45,431 nt of DNA from Methanothermobacter sp. (GCA_030055615.1 JASFYN010000004.1:77782-123212); one strand, 5' to 3'; shown: positions 1-9,099, counted from the first letter of the stretch. A program made the numbers and translations. Notes: generated from the sequence alone by a model not told the origin.

Positions 1-495
1 TGTTCTCCCAACAGGACTCACATACCTAAGTTCCAACCCAACAGGAACATGGGACGCCATTGCAAGGACCATCACATGGAACCTCGGAACAATGGCAGCC
101 GGCAGCTCACAAACACTCGAAATCACAGCCCGTGTGGACATGACTGATGTGAATTTCGTAAATACGGCTACTGTTGCTGGCAGCGTATATGACCCATACA
201 CTGGAAACAACACCGCAGATGCTACCGTGGGCGTGGCTCCTGAAGCAGACCTTGGAATAACGAAGAAAGTGGACAACCCAACACCAAGATACGGTGACAC
301 CATCAAATTCACACTGAATGTCACAAACATCGGACCAAACACAGCGGAAAACGTCGTAGTCGTGGATGTTCTCCCAACAGGACTCACATACCTAAGTTCC
401 AACCCAACAGGAACATGGGACGCCATTGCAAGGACCATCACATGGAACCTCGGAACAATGGCAGCCGGCAGCTCACAAACACTCGAAATCACAGC
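1..495 (+). repeat. perfect 129-bp direct repeat, 366-bp period (DUF11 units)
   Basis: Bases 1-129 and 367-495 are identical. The offset of 366 bp equals 122 codons, one DUF11 unit. The identity may extend left beyond the window. The third unit downstream is not part of the repeat at DNA level. This points to recent unit duplication or gene conversion. Confidence 0.95.
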
Positions 496-1093
496 ACAGG
501 TTGCAACAACAAACGCAATACTAATCAACACAGCAACCATCACAGGAACAGTCTATGACCCATACCTTGCAAACAACACCGCAGATGCTACAATATGGGT
601 TCCACCGGCAGCAAATTTAGAAATTAAGAAGTCTGTTGATAATGCGACACCTAATTATGGTGAGAGTATTACATTCACTATATGGGTGTTTAATACGGGA
701 CCAGATGTTGCATTGAATACAGTCGTTGTTGATAGGCTTCCTGCTGCGATGAAGTATGTTTCATCATCTGCATCTGTTGGTTCATATGATCCAATGACTG
801 GTTTGTGGGTTATCGGAGATCTTCCAGCTGGTTCTTCAGCGGTGCTTCGAATAGTAGTGAAGGTCATGATGGTAGGTGTGTTTGAAAATGTGGCTACGGT
901 AAGCTCTGAATTTTCTGGTGAGGAGAAGATGAGTAGAGTTGAGGTAAGGGTTACAAAGCCTGCACCTAAACCTTCTCCAGTGCCTTATCCACATGGAAAA
1001 GTGCCTATGCAACCTACAGGAGCTCCATTGGCTTTAATGTTATTAGCTGTGCTCCTTGTAATCATTGGACAGGTTATACCATGGAAAAAATAA
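1..1093 (+). CDS. DUF11-repeat surface protein, 3' part (5' end outside window)
   Basis: The reading frame is open from base 2 without a start, so the gene begins upstream. The visible part holds the end of one DUF11 (CARDB/isopeptide-like) domain, a second full domain of about 122 residues, and a third, divergent domain from about base 601. A proline-rich spacer, one hydrophobic segment and a Lys-Lys end follow. DUF11 modules are extracellular beta-sandwich repeats common in archaeal surface proteins, so this is likely a cell-surface stalk or adhesin. The last 28 residues match those of the VWA protein at 6321-7469 in pattern (MQxTGxPL, hydrophobic stretch, P-x-K-basic), which suggests a shared wall or membrane sorting signal. 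Codon choice changes sharply near base 610, from C-ending to A/T-ending codons. The family is clear; the exact role is unknown. Confidence 0.9.
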   Translation, partial: VLPTGLTYLSSNPTGTWDAIARTITWNLGTMAAGSSQTLEITARVDMTDVNFVNTATVAGSVYDPYTGNNTADATVGVAPEADLGITKKVDNPTPRYGDTIKFTLNVTNIGPNTAENVVVVDVLPTGLTYLSSNPTGTWDAIARTITWNLGTMAAGSSQTLEITAQVATTNAILINTATITGTVYDPYLANNTADATIWVPPAANLEIKKSVDNATPNYGESITFTIWVFNTGPDVALNTVVVDRLPAAMKYVSSSASVGSYDPMTGLWVIGDLPAGSSAVLRIVVKVMMVGVFENVATVSSEFSGEEKMSRVEVRVTKPAPKPSPVPYPHGKVPMQPTGAPLALMLLAVLLVIIGQVIPWKK

Positions 1094-1128
1094 TTTATTC
1101 CCTTCCTTTTTTTATTTTATTTGTAGGG
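1094..1128 (+). terminator. T-rich terminator after DUF11 gene
   Basis: Directly after the stop codon lies a run rich in T, including a stretch of seven Ts. This fits archaeal intrinsic termination, which needs T-tracts but no strong hairpin. No stable stem is seen. Confidence 0.5.
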
Positions 1129-1965
1129 GTAGCTAATTTATTTGGATTTTTAACAAATTATAGTATGGTATTTAGAAAGAATTATTGAAAGTCTTTTGGT
1201 GGTTATGAGTAGAATTTTCTATGAAGTCGTTAAGAGGAATATGAGATTTTAACGGTTAAGATTACTGCATTTTTACGAGTTTTACGAGCATAAAATAATG
1301 CAGCATGGTATACGCGTTTTTACCAAGGTTAAAGTGGTAATTTGTTGTGTATTAAGGAAAGCCCGCAGGGTTGGGTGTTATTATCACCCTTTTGTGACAT
1401 TTTTTAAAGTGCTTGGTTTAATGGGTCCCTTGTAAATGCAAAGGCGGATGAAGCGGATGTTAGGATAATTTATGGGTTTGAATGCCGTGGATTTTATGAG
1501 AGGTTGTTTTCATGCTACTGATTTTGAGAAAACGGCATCCACAGCCGCTTTTGGAATATTTGCGAAGCCGCTTGGAGATTTTCCTGTTTTTTCATGTCAT
1601 CATTTTCATCACAGGCATTGAAGTTCATAGTCTGGGATATGATGGCCATAGGGATAATGAAAATGATACTGATCTTTTTTGAAGATTGCAGTTGCAAATG
1701 CAAGGTCCAAAACTTAAATGATATAGTAGATCATGACTGTAGAAGAGGGATGAGATTGGCAGCTGTCCTTGAAAAAGTCCATATTTTGAAAGTGCATTAA
1801 AAAGTGCTTTTATACGGGATGTATATATTGAGAAAAAATGCACCGGAAAAACACGCAAAAAGATACAATAGACATTGCAAAAAAAGTAGTAGAGACTAGG
1901 ATGATCAAGGATAAAAAGATGATTTTTGCTTACATTTCACAAGGGGAGTATAGAAGATGGTATTT
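1129..1965. other. gene-poor stretch, no recognisable gene
   Basis: No ORF here looks like a known protein. A small stem (GGGTG/CACCC at 1373-1389, seven-base loop) is followed by a T-rich stretch and may be a terminator or a chance hairpin. Short open frames on the plus strand around 1440-1800 are interrupted by stops and frame changes and may be relic coding DNA that I cannot name. A 72-codon plus-strand frame at 1838-2056 has a TATA-like motif about 28 bases upstream, but it runs into the antisense ZIP relic and has no recognised similarity. Confidence 0.4.
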
Positions 1966-2523
1966 TCAATATGAAAGTAACACGGATAAAAACTTTGAAC
2001 TTTCCAATCTTTCAACTGATGCAATTACCATGCAAAAGGCTATAGAAAAATTATAATCCAGAAATAAAATGGCTTTCCAAGATGCCTTTTCCATATAAAC
2101 TGAAGTTGAAAGCCCTTTAGATATACTAGATAGGAATATGGCTATTATTGTGGCCATGCTAATATCACCCCCCTTTCATGGTAAGGCCAATTGCAACAGA
2201 TTGTGGTATACCATCTAAAATCGAATCTACTGTAATTGTTAAAGTAACATTCCAGCATATGCTTAACAGAACGCTTACGATGTTCTCCTTTACGTTAAAT
2301 AAACATTTAATCCAAGTAAAGATAATAGCTTCACTGATAAAGTTGGTAGTAACATGTAGTAGACTTCCGAATAGGCTTCATCTATCGGTTCAAAAGCTAT
2401 TGCTGAGATGAACACGCGCTCAACAAGTGCCATTATAAAAGCAACAAAATGTTTAAGCATCCCAATAAGTATTCGCAGATGACCTCTCAGATCAAGGGAG
2501 CTGAACCAGCAAAGAGTCTCCAT
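1966..2523 (-). pseudogene. ZIP-family metal transporter relic
   Basis: Three minus-strand fragments in different frames follow the order of a ZIP (ZupT-like) permease. The first (2523-2290) carries a segment like the ZIP helix with 'FISAIAFEPIDEAY'. The second, around 2180-2290, reads 'VDSILDGIPQSVAIGL', close to the ZIP signature 'LDGIPES..IGLS'. The third (2157-1966) reads 'IIAIFLSSISKGLS', matching the following 'AVFLSNLPEGLS' helix. ZIP proteins import Zn, Fe or Mn across the membrane. Stops and frameshifts separate the pieces, so no functional protein is expected. The identification rests on motif order recalled from the family and the ends are approximate. Confidence 0.6.
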
Positions 2524-2609
2524 AATGTTGCTAACAACTACAAAAAAAGGATTATCCCTCTCAAGATTCTTTTAGCATTAAACAGATTAACAAAAGGCGT
2601 ATTGGAAGG

Positions 2610-3383
2610 CTATATTTTGATTTTGAGCCCTATTGGGCAATGGTCTGAGCCCATTACATCTGATAGTATCCATGATTTTTTAACTTTGTCTAAAAATTCT
2701 TTGTTCACGAAAAAGTAATCCAGCCTCCATCCCACGTTTCTTTCACGCGCCTTTGTCCTGTAACTCCACCAAGTGTATTGTCCTGGTTCTTTGTTGAAAA
2801 CTCTGAAAGTGTCAATGTACCCGTTTTCGATGAAACGGTCGATCCAAGCCCTTTCAACTGGTAGAAAACCTGAAACGTTACTGTTTTCCTTTGGCCTTGC
2901 AAGGTCTATTTCCTTGTGGGCGGTGTTGAAATCTCCGCAGGCTATTATGTTATGTCCTTGATCCTTTTCATGGTTCACATCTTTTAGGAATGCATCATAG
3001 AATTCCAGTTTATATTTGAGTCTTTCTTCTGACATTTTACCATTGGGAAAATAAATATTGTAAAGTAGGAAATCATCAAAGTTTGCTATTTGGATTCGGC
3101 CTTCAATATCAAATTTTTTTATCCCGAAGCCTTCCCTTAAACTTTTGGGTTTGATTTTGGTGTAGAGGGCAACTCCACTGTAACCTTTTTTCTGGGCTGG
3201 TGTGAAGAATGCTCTATAACCTTCAACATGCCTCAATTTCCTTGGAAGCTGTTCTGGGTTTGCTTTTATCTCCTGTAAACATAATATATCTGGTTTTTCG
3301 CTGAGGAACCAGTCTAGGAAGCCTTTACGGTATGCTGCTCTCAAGCCATTAACATTCCATGATATGATCTTGAGAGTGGACAT
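2610..3383 (-). CDS. xthA: exonuclease III / AP endonuclease, Mth212-type
   Basis: This is a 257-residue protein of the ExoIII (EEP) fold that cuts DNA 5' to abasic sites and has 3'-5' exonuclease activity. The core motifs are present: N10-N12, 'LQEIK' with E38, Y111, the 'GDFN' pair D151/N153, and 'GSDHCPI' near the C terminus with the catalytic histidine. The sequence closely resembles Mth212 of Methanothermobacter thermautotrophicus, a DNA uridine endonuclease that starts uracil repair without a UDG, and has the same length. G115 and K125 occupy the positions discussed for uridine recognition in Mth212. The gene stands alone between a ZIP relic and a VIT-like gene on the other strand. ATG at 3383 gives the family N terminus. 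Uridine endonuclease activity is inferred from homology. Confidence 0.95.
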   Translation of the reverse strand: MSTLKIISWNVNGLRAAYRKGFLDWFLSEKPDILCLQEIKANPEQLPRKLRHVEGYRAFFTPAQKKGYSGVALYTKIKPKSLREGFGIKKFDIEGRIQIANFDDFLLYNIYFPNGKMSEERLKYKLEFYDAFLKDVNHEKDQGHNIIACGDFNTAHKEIDLARPKENSNVSGFLPVERAWIDRFIENGYIDTFRVFNKEPGQYTWWSYRTKARERNVGWRLDYFFVNKEFLDKVKKSWILSDVMGSDHCPIGLKIKI

Positions 3384-3615
3384 AAAACCTCACACAAACC
3401 TTTTATCGTTTTATTATAGTTTTCGATAAAATATAATGATATCTACTGATTGACAGTGATTTTTCAAATCTTTTCTAGAGGAGTATTGATCAAGTTTCCG
3501 ATTTTTTGCCTAAAAAGGGTAGAATGTGGAAGTCCCTTTAAGATTTAGAGATTATCCCTGCCCATAAAATTTTGGGGGATGATTTTAATAACCTTGATAG
3601 TAATAGTTTTATTGT

Positions 3616-4095
3616 ATGATGAGGCATTCATTAAGGATTGGGTTTAGTTTCGGTTTGACTTCCGCGGTAATCACAACATTAGGTTTGATGGTTGGTTTAA
3701 ATTCTGGGACGCATTCAAGGTTTGTTGTTATTGGTGGTATATTAACGATAGCGGTTGCTGACGCTCTTTCGGATGCGCTTGGTATTCATATTTCTGAGGA
3801 AGCAGAGGATAGGCACAGTACAAGGGAGATATGGGAGTCGACCATTTCCACTTTCTTGTCCAAGTTTGCTTTCGCATTAACATTTATCATTCCACTTTTA
3901 TTGTTTACATTGTCAACTGCTGTTTTAGTTAATATTATCTGGGGTTTGTTTCTTTTGGGGATTTTTAGTTTTCAAATCGCTAAGGAACAGAAAAAAGATC
4001 CTTGGAGGATAATAGCAGAACATGTATTTATAGCATTGGCAGTTATAATCATAGCACATTATGTGGGTGTTTGGATAGAATTAACATTCTGCTAG
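3616..4095 (+). CDS. VIT1/CCC1-like membrane protein
   Basis: This 159-residue integral membrane protein has about four to five hydrophobic segments. The N-terminal part, with 'GLMVGLNSGT' and 'IAVADALSDALGIHISEEAE', resembles the VIT1/CCC1 family, which moves Fe2+ or Mn2+ into compartments or out of the cytosol. It is shorter than typical VIT proteins and lacks their long cytosolic metal-binding insert, so transport is not assured. No ribosome binding site precedes ATG 3616; a TATA-like 'ttttaataa' lies about 29 bases upstream, so the transcript may be leaderless. It is transcribed divergently from the nuclease gene. Confidence 0.7.
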   Translation: MMRHSLRIGFSFGLTSAVITTLGLMVGLNSGTHSRFVVIGGILTIAVADALSDALGIHISEEAEDRHSTREIWESTISTFLSKFAFALTFIIPLLLFTLSTAVLVNIIWGLFLLGIFSFQIAKEQKKDPWRIIAEHVFIALAVIIIAHYVGVWIELTFC

Positions 4096-4805
4096 AGGCC
4101 ATCTGAAGCTTCTAATAGGCATATTATGCTTTTTTCATATTATTTCAACTTGCAGTTATGGGAGACTTCGCGGCGTATAATCGATAGTTCGATGAGAACA
4201 CGGAAAAGTATTTAGCCACAGGTGTCCCGTTGAGACTTGTTTCGTTTCTCCTAAGGTTGTTTTCTCAAGCTATAACTTCCATTGTTGCGAAGTAACTTCT
4301 CAGTTTTTTTGAGTTCTTCGCATAGATAAAAAAGGGGGGTTTTGGTGAAGGAATGAATCATTTTTGATACTTCAATAGGTTTTCTTTATCTGTTATCTAG
4401 TAGATGGGCTGTACTTCCTCTGAGGATACCGTGAACTTTTATAAAGACTATAAGAAATATTTTGAAAGTTCTTAAATGGATGGATGGAAATGATGGATCG
4501 CCTCATTAGAGAAGAAAATTCATTTATCGCAATTAATTTTTCATCGGCTTTTTGATTTATAATATTCAAAATGCATACAATTTTGGAATGGATTTTTTTT
4601 TAAGAAACTCCTCCTTGAAATATTTGGTTAATCTATCAGAGAAACGTTTTGAGTTTTTCAGAATTTGCTTTGTTCCCAGATTAATATTCCACCATGTTCC
4701 TCATAAATTCGAATAAAGAACTGTTTTTCCCTCATTCATAAAAGAATTAACATTGGATGATCTATACCAAAAAGTTTCTGATATCACAGAAGTTTAAAAT
4801 TTTTG
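4096..4805. other. about 700 bp without a recognisable gene
   Basis: No ORF longer than about 60 codons with a ribosome binding site or a familiar motif is seen on either strand. The minus strand at about 4600-4780 reads as short open patches in changing frames just downstream of the AbrB-like relic. They could be what is left of a partner toxin gene, but I cannot name a family. Confidence 0.4.
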
Positions 4806-5031
4806 TCATGCCTTTTCTGAAGCCTTCCCTAGATTTTCTGATGGTGTATCGTTTGATAATTCTATTATCTTCTCTGCTAGCTTTTTAACCGACATGAGCG
4901 CCCAATTTCCGTTTTTGTTCTTTATGAAGATTACTCTGTCCCCTACTTTGGTTTTGAAATCTTCAAGCATTTCTCTAGGTATCTTTACATGACATTTACT
5001 TGTACTTACTGTGATATCGTTATACTTTCAT
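4806..5031 (-). pseudogene. AbrB/SpoVT-type protein, start frame-shifted
   Basis: A short minus-strand frame ending at 4806 reads 'ITVSTSKCHVKIPREML', then '..VGDRVIFIKNKNG..' and a Lys/Glu-rich tail. This is the swapped-hairpin AbrB fold used by many archaeal antitoxins and transcription regulators. The frame has no usable start: the only nearby ATG (5031) is one base out of frame, and removing one A from the AAA run after it gives a normal start ('MKYNDITVS..'). It therefore looks like a single-base insertion. About 72 residues would be encoded. No toxin gene is recognised next to it. It overlaps the degraded start of the M48 relic on the other strand. Confidence 0.6.
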
Positions 5032-5875
5032 ATGCAATCTTGAAGGGACACCAGAATTTGAAATACTCACGAGAAAGTTTAATGAGCACATAGTGGAAAG
5101 GTATGTTCGTTTAAAATACACAGGAAGTTACATAAAAGTAAACGAAGGCAACTTTCCAGATATTTATAACATGCTTGTTGAAGTCTGTGATATACTACAT
5201 TTAAAGCCTGAATTTTATATGCAGTGGGATTACACTGTTAATGGATTCACCACGGAAATCAGACTTATAATAGTCTTTACATCAGGTGCTGTTGATTTAC
5301 TGACAAATGACGAATTATTATATGTAATTGGCCATGAAGTGGGCTATATAAAAAGTGGCCATATGCTCTATCATGAAATGGCAGAAGTTATACCTATTAT
5401 TGGTGAGATTGTAGGCTATACAATGGGTATTACTAACATTGTAGGTTGGAGTTTACAATTCGCTTTATTATACTGGCAGCGTATGTCAGAATTTACAGCT
5501 GACAGAGCTGGACTTTTAGCATGTTAAGATGAAGATGTTGCTATCATGGCATTGATCAAAATGGCTGGTGCTCCAAAAAAGTTTTATGATAATATAAGAA
5601 AGGAAGACTTCATCAAACAGGCAAAAAGAGTTTAAGGGATATGATTTTGAAGCTCTTGATAAGATCGGTAAGTTTATTATAATAATAGATGAAACACACC
5701 CATGGACTGTTATGAAATACTTAAATGGGTCGAATCGGGAGAATATGAGGATATTGTCAAAAAACATGCTGGTGAATCATCTGAAGTTGAATTGAAATGT
5801 CCAAAGTGTGGTGTTAAATTAATTGGTAGTGAAAATTTTTGTGGAATGTGCGGAACGAAAATATGGACACGCTAG
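5015..5875 (+). pseudogene. M48-family metallopeptidase relic with C-terminal zinc ribbon
   Basis: The frame from about 5015 to 5524 encodes the body of an M48 (HtpX-like) peptidase. The zinc site HExxH reads HEVGY, so the second histidine ligand is Tyr; the rest of the motif (IKSGH) and the downstream glutamate region 'EFTADRAGLLAC' are intact. An in-frame TAA at 5525-5527 (probably from CAA) follows. The frame then continues ('DEDVAIMALIKMAG'), shifts near 5626 and again near 5721, and ends at 5873-5875 after a zinc ribbon with two CxxC pairs. The start and first residues are missing. Motif loss together with a stop and two frameshifts shows true decay. Confidence 0.85.
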
Positions 5876-6140
5876 GATATAAAATCTATTTTCAAGGTCC
5901 CAGGATTGATTTCATCCCCTATGATAATTTGTCTCAAATGTAGCATATAATCAGAAAGTCTTTCCTCCAAGTCATAAAGTTTACATTGTAAAAGTATTTT
6001 CCTGGCAGGATCCAGTGTTCTGTCCCAAAAAATACTGGGAGTGTATCCTAAAAAATCCCATTAGTCCATCCCCTATTTAATTTTGTTTTCTATCCCAGAT
6101 CCATCAACTTAAATCCGAAACTTTGGGGAAGGGCACCCAT
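5872..6140 (-). pseudogene. relic of an unknown small protein
   Basis: The minus strand from about 6058 to 5872 is open and coding-like ('IFWDRTLDPARKILLQC', 'LEERLSDYMLHLRQI') and ends in TAG at 5872-5874, sharing a CTAG with the stop of the M48 relic. A plausible N terminus (MGALPQSFGFKL) begins at 6140 but is separated by a stop and frame change near 6090-6060. I do not recognise the family. Confidence 0.4.
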
Positions 6141-6171
6141 CTGAGTACCGTGTCCTTTAAGCTTATAGCAA

Positions 6172-6183
6172 ACATTTATATAG
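6172..6183 (+). promoter_or_regulatory. TATA box of VWA gene
   Basis: 'atttatata' precedes a G-rich start region. Transcription would begin near 6205, leaving an untranslated leader of about 115 bases, long for an archaeal mRNA. The leader ends in a strong ribosome binding site, GAGGGAGGT at 6307-6315. Confidence 0.5.
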
Positions 6184-6320
6184 AGGGATAGTATTATTAA
6201 ATTATTGTGGGGGGTTAGATCAATATTTCCAAAGTCTTCACAATAGGACTATTTAGTTAAAAAACAGTGAAAAAGTGTTTTTTCTGATTTTTCTCCCCAT
6301 AAAAAAGAGGGAGGTTAATA

Positions 6321-7469
6321 ATGTTGAATAGGATAGTAGCTATTTTGCTAGTATTCTTTGTAGGGACATTGGCATGTGGTGTCGTATCGGCTCAAGATAT
6401 AACCGTTAATAAGACCGCTACAAAAACGGGTGAAAACAGTGCTACCGTAACCATCGAAGTTACAGGGGCTAGTGAAACCACAACATCAGCAGTAGATCTT
6501 GTATTTTCTATAGACAGTTCTGGTAGCATGTATAGTAGTGATCCAAACAATCTAAGGATCGAAGCTGCAAAGAATTTTATAGATAAAATGGATCCTCAAA
6601 GAGACCAAGTTGGAGCAGTTAACTGGGATGATGAGGTTTTAGGCTCTGAACCCTTAACCAATGATTTCCAAAAAGTTAAGAATTTCATAGATACCGGAGG
6701 AGCCTTTGGTGGAACAGATCTCGACATTGGTTTAAATGAAGCAATAAGATTGCTAGACGAAGGCGGTAGAACAAATTCCAGTAAATTTATCATCTTCCTA
6801 ACTGATGGGGAGGGATATTATACTCCTAGTGGATCACTTGGTTCACCAGCAGACGATGCTAAAAATAAAGGTTACATTATATACACCATTGGATTAGGTG
6901 ATTATGTCGATGAAACAATATTACAAGAAATCGCTAATGTAACTGGGGGCAAATATTTACATGCAACTGATGCATCAGTATTGGATTCAATATTCTCTGA
7001 GATTTTCCAGGAAATAACAGTGGCAGCCACCAATGTTGTAGTAATCGATGTCCTACCTGATTATATACAGCTAGTCGGACAACCCACAATTTCACCAACT
7101 AGCCAAATCATTAACTCTGATGGAACAACCACACTAACTTGGGAAATCGGGAATTTAGGTAAAGACCAAACATGGACCGTCAGTTATAACATACTCTCAA
7201 CTAGGACAGGAAACCTTCTAACCAACATAGGAGGCGAATCCAAAGTTACCTACACTGATCCAAGTGGCGTGGACAAAGAGATACTATTACCAATACCACT
7301 TATAACCTTCGGATCTGAAATCAGCGAGGAAGTTGGATCTGAAGTCAGCGAGGAAGTTCAAGGCGAAACTCTTGTTGTAGCCATGCAAGAAACTGGCATA
7401 CCATTAACAGGACTAATACTAGGCCTACTTCTAGTATTAGGTGGATTAATTAACCCACGAAAAAGATAG
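6321..7469 (+). CDS. secreted VWA-domain surface protein
   Basis: This 382-residue protein has a signal peptide (about 1-24, ending VSAQ) and a von Willebrand factor A domain (about 57-233). The metal-ion-dependent adhesion site is complete: D65-x-S67-x-S69, T132 and D162. A DUF11-like beta domain (about 234-315) follows, then an acidic spacer with a 24-bp tandem repeat (GSE[IV]SEEV twice), and a 28-residue C-terminal sorting-like segment starting at M355. VWA domains with this site bind ligands through Mg2+, so the protein is probably an extracellular adhesin tied to the wall or membrane. The C terminus matches that of the DUF11 protein at 1-1093 without gaps. The start is fixed by the ribosome binding site six bases upstream. 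Confidence 0.9.
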   Translation: MLNRIVAILLVFFVGTLACGVVSAQDITVNKTATKTGENSATVTIEVTGASETTTSAVDLVFSIDSSGSMYSSDPNNLRIEAAKNFIDKMDPQRDQVGAVNWDDEVLGSEPLTNDFQKVKNFIDTGGAFGGTDLDIGLNEAIRLLDEGGRTNSSKFIIFLTDGEGYYTPSGSLGSPADDAKNKGYIIYTIGLGDYVDETILQEIANVTGGKYLHATDASVLDSIFSEIFQEITVAATNVVVIDVLPDYIQLVGQPTISPTSQIINSDGTTTLTWEIGNLGKDQTWTVSYNILSTRTGNLLTNIGGESKVTYTDPSGVDKEILLPIPLITFGSEISEEVGSEVSEEVQGETLVVAMQETGIPLTGLILGLLLVLGGLINPRKR

Positions 7470-7470
7470 T

Positions 7471-7506
7471 GGAGGCCTCCTCCTACTTTAAATTTTTTTC
7501 TTTTTC
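7471..7506 (+). terminator. terminator after VWA gene
   Basis: The GGAGGCCTCC palindrome directly after the stop is followed by long T-runs (TTTTTTTCTTTTT). This fits an archaeal T-tract terminator. Confidence 0.6.
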
Positions 7507-7663
7507 AATTATAAGCCCATTATAATAGGGTTAGAGCAACCTTATCCATGACATGTCGGCGAAAACGTAAACCATAATTGTAGGAATTTCTGAAATTTAA
7601 GATGAAACACGCCTTCAAATGAAACTTCCATTGAATGTTATTTTCTAAAATATAGTAGACTTC

Positions 7664-8623
7664 ATGGAGTGGTTGTTGTCCATGATGTTAAATGTAACAG
7701 TTTCAGATTATATAAGGGCTATGTTATTTTCTGGGCTTCTATTTTATCGGGAAGAGTTTTTAAATGTTAAAAAGGTTTTCAGGAATTGGCTTGAAGCTAT
7801 ATTGTTCAGATTAGGTTTGCTGGATGGGTTCATGGGAAAGCTTAGAAACGGAGAAAATGTAAAGATAGCGAATTTATGGGAGTACTATCGTCTATTATAT
7901 GCTCAAATGTTAGACCATGCGAAGATTTGGGGTAGAATCATAGAATTCAAATTCAATGGCACGAAACTCAAGTTTTATTTAGGCAAGGACAAAGTAGGAT
8001 TATTAGATGCTCTTAATGTGTTAAGTGAAACCTTTGCCATAAAACCCTACAAGCATTTGGATGTCAAAAGGAGGGTTGTGGTTGATATAGGCTCCTATAT
8101 TGGAGATTCACCAATATATTTCGTTTTAATGGGGGCAAGACAAGTATATGCTTTTGAACCTTATCCAAACTCTTATAATCTTCTTTTAAAAAATATCATG
8201 GCCAATAATTTGGATAAAAGGATAATAGCATTTAATGAAGGGCTCGGTGAAAAAGTAGGCAAGATAAAAGTAAATGAGGATTATAGGGCCTTGGCCACTT
8301 CACGATTGAAAGACTTTTGTAAGGGTAGGCTTGTGAAATTAACAAACTTGGAAGAAATAGTAAGAGAGTTCAATTTAAAGAATGCTTGTCTGAAAATGGA
8401 TTGTGAGGGCTGTGAGTACAGTATACTTGAAACGCCAAAAAGTATCCTAAAAGTGTTCTGGGAGATGATAATAGAGTATCATCATGGTTATATGAACCTC
8501 AAAGAAAAACTTGAAAGTGCGGGTTTCCAAGTCAAAAACACAAAACCCATCCTCTACAGGGTAGGAGATCAAAAGTTCTTGATGGGTTATCTACATGCAA
8601 AGAATGTGAAGAAAAACTTCTAA
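7664..8623 (+). CDS. FkbM-family methyltransferase
   Basis: This 319-residue protein has a C-terminal FkbM-type SAM-dependent O-methyltransferase domain. Motif I is 'VDIGSYIGDS' (about 140-149), the acidic loop is 'AFEP' (163-166) and the family signature 'KMDCEGCEY' is at 244-252. FkbM enzymes methylate hydroxyl groups of sugars or polyketides; in archaea they often sit with glycosyltransferases. About 100 N-terminal residues form a helical extension, also present in the frameshifted paralogue at 36939-37881 in the glycan cluster. This copy stands alone. A TATA-like 'ctaaaatatag' lies close upstream, so the mRNA may have little or no leader. Confidence 0.9.
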   Translation: MEWLLSMMLNVTVSDYIRAMLFSGLLFYREEFLNVKKVFRNWLEAILFRLGLLDGFMGKLRNGENVKIANLWEYYRLLYAQMLDHAKIWGRIIEFKFNGTKLKFYLGKDKVGLLDALNVLSETFAIKPYKHLDVKRRVVVDIGSYIGDSPIYFVLMGARQVYAFEPYPNSYNLLLKNIMANNLDKRIIAFNEGLGEKVGKIKVNEDYRALATSRLKDFCKGRLVKLTNLEEIVREFNLKNACLKMDCEGCEYSILETPKSILKVFWEMIIEYHHGYMNLKEKLESAGFQVKNTKPILYRVGDQKFLMGYLHAKNVKKNF

Positions 8624-8679
8624 CTGAAATTTTTAGACGAGATCTGAAATTGGATTACAATTGGAAAAATAGGGTGAAT

Positions 8680-9099
8680 CTAAATTCTTTTGAGTAATTC
8701 TTCAATTTTTTCCAGAAAATCGTAAAAGTCTGGGAGATGCTCTCTTAGGATATTAAAGGCTATCTTATCATCGATTTTCCCATAACGATGAACTAGTATG
8801 TTCCTATGCTTTCATAGCTCTAAGTTTTTCCCCGAGTTCCTCGTCGATGATATTCTCCCGCAAAAGATTGTAGAATATGTCTTCATCTTCCCTTGGAACC
8901 CCAAGTTTGAGATCTGAATTTAAAATAGAGCATATGTCAAAAATGTTGCCTATGGAAAATTCTAGTCTTTTATATATACCATCTTTCACGAGTCCAAGCC
9001 TAGAAAATTCCTTAAAAGTTTTGGGGGGGTGTTTTCCTCCACTAATCTTATACTTTCTTCTATTTCTTTAAATTTTGTCCTGATAATGCTCTTCCTCAC
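8680..9099 (-). pseudogene. hepT: HepT (HEPN RNase toxin), frameshifted
   Basis: The minus strand reads as a DUF86/HepT protein from GTG 9099: 'RTKFKEIEESIRLVEEN', then 'KTFKEFSRLGLVKDGIYKRL', a conserved middle section, and finally 'RNILVHRYGKID', the HEPN RNase motif (R-x4-H-x-Y). One frame change lies in a G7 run on the plus strand (9023-9029) and another near 8810, just before the active-site motif. HepT toxins cleave RNA and are silenced by their MNT partner through AMPylation. The partner relic lies directly upstream at 9125-9500. No active toxin is expected. Confidence 0.8.

Noticed and set aside
1838-2056. 72-codon plus-strand ORF with a TATA-like motif upstream
   Set aside because: No recognised similarity, no ribosome binding site, and its second half is antisense to the ZIP relic. 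It could be a leaderless small gene but the support is too weak.
9023-9029. G7 run in hepT as a phase-variable switch
   Set aside because: The gene carries another lesion near its 3' end and its partner is also broken, so simple decay explains it.
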